The notes beneath the pieces were generated by a model, which saw only the letters and a list, made by a program, of their open reading frames with translations, was not told where the DNA came from and made no database searches. A stretch of DNA of 64,000 nucleotides. It comes from Nilaparvata lugens (taxonomy: Eukaryota > Arthropoda > Insecta > Hemiptera > Delphacidae). Positions 58,540 to 64,000 of this stretch are shown in pieces. The DNA lies in the NCBI RefSeq assembly GCF_014356525.2, contig NC_052506.1:18379916-18443915 (forward strand), in the 5' to 3' direction. The position numbers were made by a program, and so were the translations under genes. Position 1 is the first letter of the stretch; each line of letters begins with the position of its first letter.

Positions 58540-61500
58540 TGCAATAATGTGACAAGCCAATATTTTGAATAGATAGTGATACTCAATATTATTTCATACC
58601 CTGTGCAATTATTTCTTCACGAGTCTGCAGTTATTGCTTATAAAATTTGAACGTTATCACAGAGTCTAAACATTCATTACTTACTCATTCCTAATACTAA
58701 TTTATGCTGGAGGAATAATAATAAAGTGTCAATAGCATAATGCTGAATCATGGAACATGTCAGTTACAAATTGAAAATATTCATTTCAATAATGAACATT
58801 CATTATTTTGAAAATATTTGTGGTTCGATTCATGACTGCAAATCTAGCAAGTGAGCTATCCTCAAAGAATTACGGAGAAAACTGGGAATTAATAATTATT
58901 TATAATGTTTGTTTTCCTGGACTGGTTTGCATATTTGAAGACAAATGAGAACTGATTCCCATTTCATAAGGAAAGATAACTCAGTCATAGAATTTTATTA
59001 AATGTTTATTCGTATACAAGTGAAATCGATTGCCAATAATCTAGTGACAAAACTACTGAAAAGAGAACTTTGAATAAGAATTTTGTTTCTCTATTCACAC
59101 TTTTTCATTTTCGTATAAAAAGTTATCATCTGCTCCTTATGAAACGACACTGCAGTTGAAAGTAGACAAGTCGGAAATTTGATTTTATTCTTGTGAGTTC
59201 TCTTGGCAAGAAAAGCAATGTAGCCATTTGAATAGAATGCAAAAGAGTAGAATGCAACAGTATCTCATCTTTTCAATTTGTTGGTTCCCTTGCTCCTCCA
59301 CGTTCTTACACGTAATAAAAAAACATGCTTATTGTGCAATAGCAAATTAACCGGGAAATTTGAAAAGAAACGTTGCTTCATTCAAGTTCTAAGTCGCAGA
59401 ATATTACATTTCTCTATTGTAGCTTGTGAAGCTCAAAAATAAGCATATTGTACTCCCCATTCTTATTTCAATGAGATTTTCCTTTATGTAACCACTAACA
59501 ATCAAGTAATCGAGTAGTATTGCTATAATAACACAAATAGTATTGTCAAAACCCTTCTCAAAATTGTAGAAAAATTACTGATTGAATTATAAAAAAGAGT
59601 GAATGATCAGTGATAGTCAATGTAACTTTTCACTAACTGTGAGTAACTGTTCACTTACTATTCCTGTGAGTGATAATAACAATGAGTTGAACTATAGTAA
59701 GTTGTAACTTCATGAAAGTGGAGTCACTGCTTCAATACATCTATGTTGGTAGTTGATGGGAGTACAAAGTGTAACTGACAAACTTTCGTCTCCTGCAAAC
59801 ATTTGAGATATTTTGCTCCCAGACTTTCAAGCTGTTGTTGAACTAGGAGTAGAAGTTCTGGAACATTAGAGATTTCCATAGTTCTAAAGAACGGCTCCCT
59901 CATCCTGATTTCAAAATTTAATTTTCAGAAAAATAGTTCATTTGATTACACGATTTTATTTTGAAAGTTTCCTCCAATGCAACAAGCTTCTAAACAGTAT
60001 TACACAGTGCATCCTCGCTAATATTCAGGAATTAAACCACACCACATCGCCTTATCTCAATAATGAGAATAACCGTAGTAATTTCAAAGATAAGTATGCC
60101 GTCTCTAATGCTGTCTCTTGACGACACGTACGTGGGAAATTCCCGCAGTACCCGCTTCACTGAAAATTAAATTTTCCCCCGTACAGAAATTTAAGAACGC
60201 ATACTAATAGAATTACTGGAGCGGCAAATTGTATGGCGAATACACCTCTTATTCCGGCTGAATTCACTTTCAGAATCGTCCAATTCATTTGCTACATGCA
60301 ATACCATTTTAATAGGATTACTTTGCTCGTTAGCAATACCTGACGAGGGGATTCTGAGACCTTTGAGATGATATGAATTTAATATATAATTGTTCCGTTT
60401 CAATTTAGTATTTAGATAATTTATCCTTTTGGAGTGAATTTTTTAATAAAGTACGAGCAATATTGAGAAAAAACTTGAAAACAATATCTACTAACGAGTT
60501 GAGTTCTCAACTAAGGAGATTTTTTGCTAGCATTATCATTTTATTCGTCCATGATATTGGTGATCTACTTGATCCTGTTATTTTATGATTTTTTTCTTGA
60601 GCAATTGTTTTTTTCAAGATTGTTCAGGAATTATTATGGGATCTCACACATTGGTCCTCCCACTATTTCGTGAAAGATTTTCCGCGATTAATATTCATAT
60701 TAAAATTTCAAGAGTTTTTCTTTTGTATAAATATGAAATAGCTAAGTCACTCATACAGAATACTCATTGAAATTAGAACAATTTCACTTATTGACAGTAT
60801 TGTCTCATTTTTATAGTCGGTCTGGTCGAGGGACTTGGCATGAGTTATCTTGACAAGAGTATCAAAAAATAGATCATTAAAAAGATAAGACACGTTGATA
60901 AGATCTTCATATTTCAAAGAGAACTTCTTCTCATTACCAAGCCTCTTTGTATCGGAATACTCTCAAAGATTAATGACAAGTTGGAACGTGTCAAAGTTGA
61001 TTGAATGCCAAAGAAAGTTCCATTTTAAAACTCGGTCCACAAAGATTTGATGAGAATTTATCAGAAAGATTCTCTGCCATCTGTTGGTTTTCTTCTTCCA
61101 AAGAGAAATCTTTTTTTCTCCCATTTGAGAAACACCAATCCCAAGTTGAATTTTTTCATGAAATCTAAACTGCTAACGACTCATCAAATAGACTACAATA
61201 CAAATTCTAATTTTATCTAATTTTCATTAGAAATTGAACAAAATAGAACTTAAGGGTCATTCTAGAGATGAATAACAACCAAGAAGATAAAATAATCTCA
61301 GCGAAATCAGGGTCGCCCACCCTCTCCCAGCCCATGGACGCACCCCTCCTAAAATTGGAAAAAATATCACCTGTTACCCCCTTCCTGGGATTTGAAACCC
61401 AAAAATGTCGTCAGTAAACACTTCTGACCTTCACATTCAAAGCACTGCTGACCTTTTATTGGGACCCTTTCAGCATGATTTAACGTCCAAGCCCCCCCTT

Positions 61501-63700
61501 GTGGCACCCCGGGAGAAATTCATTCTAAGTGGTTAGTGAGAATTTTTATAATATCAAACTCTGCTACAAAATGGTAATTTGGAATCGCGATAGTAATATA
61601 CCAGAAAAGGACAATTATTTTTATTTCTGAGAATGAAAAATAACTAAGCTCCAGATTTTTTATAAGCGTAGCCACTAAGCTCAGGTGCGGAGTAAGTCTT
61701 CTTTCCTATTCTCAACGGACAATATTTCAGAATGAGAGTCTCTAGCTGAAAATGCATTTGAAATGAAGATTGCTTTCAAGATTACACGACATTTTTCGGG
61801 ATGCAAGCCAAATGCTTTTCTACATTTCTGGCAAATGAAAGTACTTTCTGATGGTAATAAAAGAGAAGAGTTGATGTTGGTTTCTGTGCTGATGGAAGCC
61901 AATTAAATTAGTGATAATTTTGTAGAAAGCTTGTATCCTCAATTTTCATAACTGTTCGTTTCATTTTCTCCGTTGTTTCTAATCTCTATAGTTTCTGTCA
62001 CCAATTGTTTGTTTATTTTTACAACTGGACAGTGATTCAGAAACCTGTGAGGAAGATGTTGATTCATAAGAATATTATCACATACTTCTACCATGAGATT
62101 CAATGTAAAATTTATCGAATAGTATAAACAAGTAAAAGGCTTTCTATCACCATGATCTTATACTCAACCCAGCCACTTCCAGTTTTTGAACAGTAATTTA
62201 TTTGAAGGCGTAATGAATGTTAATAGAGAAATTTCATTGCAGATCGAGTTATTGAAGTTTACATCATATTGGTTCACCGTTCAAGACAAGAATTATGCAT
62301 TCCCAAATTATTATTCATGGACACAATCATTCCAATTAAACAATATTATAATTTATTCGAGTTGATTTCAACATGAAAACGTTATGAAACTCAAAAATTA
62401 TAGTCAATTATCCACTATATAAGCCTGAATCCTCATAATAATGATTTTCAACAATTAATTAAAAAGTACTATAAATTTTTTCACGTGAACATCACGATAT
62501 CCATAGGGACGAATTTTGTATACAAACCAACATGTGATCATCAATTTCATTGTATTCAAATTGAAAATGAAAATAACGTCATGATCAATGTTGTTAACAT
62601 ACTAGTATAATACACCCATTATAATACAAATCAAACTATCCTCAAAAAGTAACAAAATTGATAGTTGTCAATGCCGTTCATTCAAATTCAGAACTGAATA
62701 GATGGAAGAGCATTGCAGCAGTTCAAAAGAGCACTACAGTAGTGCAAATAAATTAGTCAAACTAGCTTTGCAAATTATTATGTAACTGGGATGGAAATGC
62801 AATATGCGAGGACCAATAGTGAAGAGAAGACCCTGATTATGTGAAACAATTGCAACTATTGTGTGTGCGCCAAACGTGAATGAATGAAATTTAGACTCTG
62901 AACTGTGCGATCATTTCAATTAATTGAGTGCCTTACCTAACATCCTGCCATTGTAGTGCAGTAGTTGTGTGTTTATAGAACCGGCATATGAGCTGCACGC
63001 AATGAAATATTATAGGAGCAATGGAGTCTGATACATGTTTATTACAAGAAACAGGTTCTGATGAGGGGATTAATGTGAAAAAACATAATCCTGGTTTCTA
63101 TGATATTGGTTTTCTCAAGAAAAGACCAGCATGTTATACTCCAGTTCTTGATTCAAACATCCACAGTTCATCAATGTAATTATTTATGACAATGAAAAAT
63201 GTTCTGAATGAATAAAGATCTATATGTAGACAATGATTATCCGATTAGGCTTCTCATTTATAAATTATTTTATGGATTGAGCTTCCAATATCGATTTCTC
63301 GATTAGAACAAATCTAGACTGTAATAATTAGAAACTAATCTAGAGATAACCATTATAGCAACTGTTTATGGGAATTCACAAGTCACCTTTCAAATGATTG
63401 TGACTATGATGTATTGTGAGAATGTATAAATGAATAAAAGAAAAATTTTCCCGAGAAGAGATAATCGAGTTGCATTTCAATTTGAGCTTCTGTACTACAT
63501 TAATTATTTGCTATGGAATCTCTCTTTGTAAAACTTATCATGATTGTCACAGAAACTATTGCACTATACAGGGAATTTCAAATATTCTCTTTTGTGAAAA
63601 ATTCCTGCAACATTGTTCTAAAATCAAGCAAGCTGAATGAATAAATGAGAGGCCATTGTTTCACAATTTTTCGATGTCGCCGGATTTGGTGTGGGCGTTG
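58540..63700. other. Gene-poor AT-rich interval
   Basis: No supported gene. 61310-61510 is a C-rich repeat-like block (CCCACCCTCTCCCAGCCCAT, CAAGCCCCCCTTGTGGCACC) of the kind that also flanks 260-350 and 2400-2480 in G/C-run character. A donor-like TTAG|GTAAGG on the minus strand sits at about 62930. Confidence 0.4.
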
Positions 63701-63724
63701 GCCTTACCTTGACTTCGCTGCAGC

Positions 63725-63991
63725 TCAATTTAATGCATCACTATCATGATAATAAGGCTGAACACTCAAATCATAATAGACCACCCCATACTTCCAGTTC
63801 AAGCTTTCATTCTCCAACCTAGCGTCCATCATCTTCATTTCTTCAAAAATACCCTCCTTACAATACTCCTGATTACCAGTTCCTCTTGAATTTTCCTCTT
63901 TTTTCTTGCCTTTTTCCATGAGTAGCAGATCTTCTAGAAGTTGTATCCTCATCCTTTCAGAATATATATTAAATAAGTTATTCTTCTTCAT
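63725..63991 (-). CDS. Hypothetical 88-codon ORF at window edge
   Basis: An open frame with a charged, Glu/Lys/Met-rich product (LLLMEKGKKKEENSRG region, then a Tyr-rich end) terminates at TGA. A strong donor-like CAAG|GTAAGG lies just after the stop (63710-63715). The reading frame may extend beyond the window. It could be a gene fragment or chance; no family is recognised. Confidence 0.25.
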   Translation of the reverse strand: MKKNNLFNIYSERMRIQLLEDLLLMEKGKKKEENSRGTGNQEYCKEGIFEEMKMMDARLENESLNWKYGVVYYDLSVQPYYHDSDALN

Positions 63992-64000
63992 GTGCCTGTC

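Noticed and set aside
58800..58860. tRNA-like boxes GGTTCGATTC and TAGCTCACTTGC
   Set aside because: The two boxes lie on opposite strands, so they cannot form a polymerase III promoter.
1..64000. CRISPR arrays, operons, rRNA genes
   Set aside because: No regularly spaced short repeats, bacterial gene spacing or rRNA sequence; the window is eukaryotic.

Overview
The window looks like arthropod nuclear DNA, most likely from a hemipteran such as a planthopper or leafhopper (inference). It is AT-rich, has kilobase-scale introns with canonical GT/AG sites, and is full of decayed non-LTR retrotransposons and MITE-like inverted repeats. The palindrome AGGCCT recurs throughout. There is no bacterial-style operon, rRNA gene, functional tRNA gene or CRISPR array. 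Most long open frames lie in repeats or pyrimidine-rich simple sequence and were not called as genes.

Layout. 1-18 kb is a transposon graveyard. It holds a 390-bp palindromic element (425-814), a small inverted-repeat element (1661-1809), and three relics of CR1/Jockey-type retrotransposons (2815-4975 +, 7979-8862 +, 11560-13980 -). It also holds an LTR-like block ending in a primer-binding-site motif (about 8863-9700), a MITE with another inverted-repeat element nested inside it (14526-15403), and a tRNA-derived SINE head (15462-15580).

18.5-24.15 kb carries the best host gene, on the minus strand. Five phase-compatible exons encode the last 271 residues of a four-pass membrane protein of claudin/PMP22 type: first extracellular loop with W-x2-C-x10-C, TM2-TM4, and a cytoplasmic tail ending in a class I PDZ-binding sequence. 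The start codon and TM1 exon lie further upstream and were not found.

25.6-38 kb contains the 3' end of an unrecognised plus-strand gene: three phase-compatible exons at 25602-25720, 37215-37321 and 37481-37571, then an AATAAA at 37973. It is divergent from the tetraspan gene or interleaved with it. Its 11.5-kb intron holds a 166-bp near-perfect hairpin, a hAT-like MITE with target-site duplication, and tandem duplications.

38-64 kb is mostly non-coding. It has long pyrimidine-rich tracts (46.4-47.6 kb), simple repeats, copies of a non-LTR 3'-tail repeat, a palindromic MITE (56490-56761) and a few orphan coding-like pieces (44121-44218 -, about 49.8-50.3 kb, 57806-57970 -, 63725-63991 -). 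I see no pathway linking the two host genes. The striking content is the density of hairpin-forming repeats and short two-copy tandem duplications.
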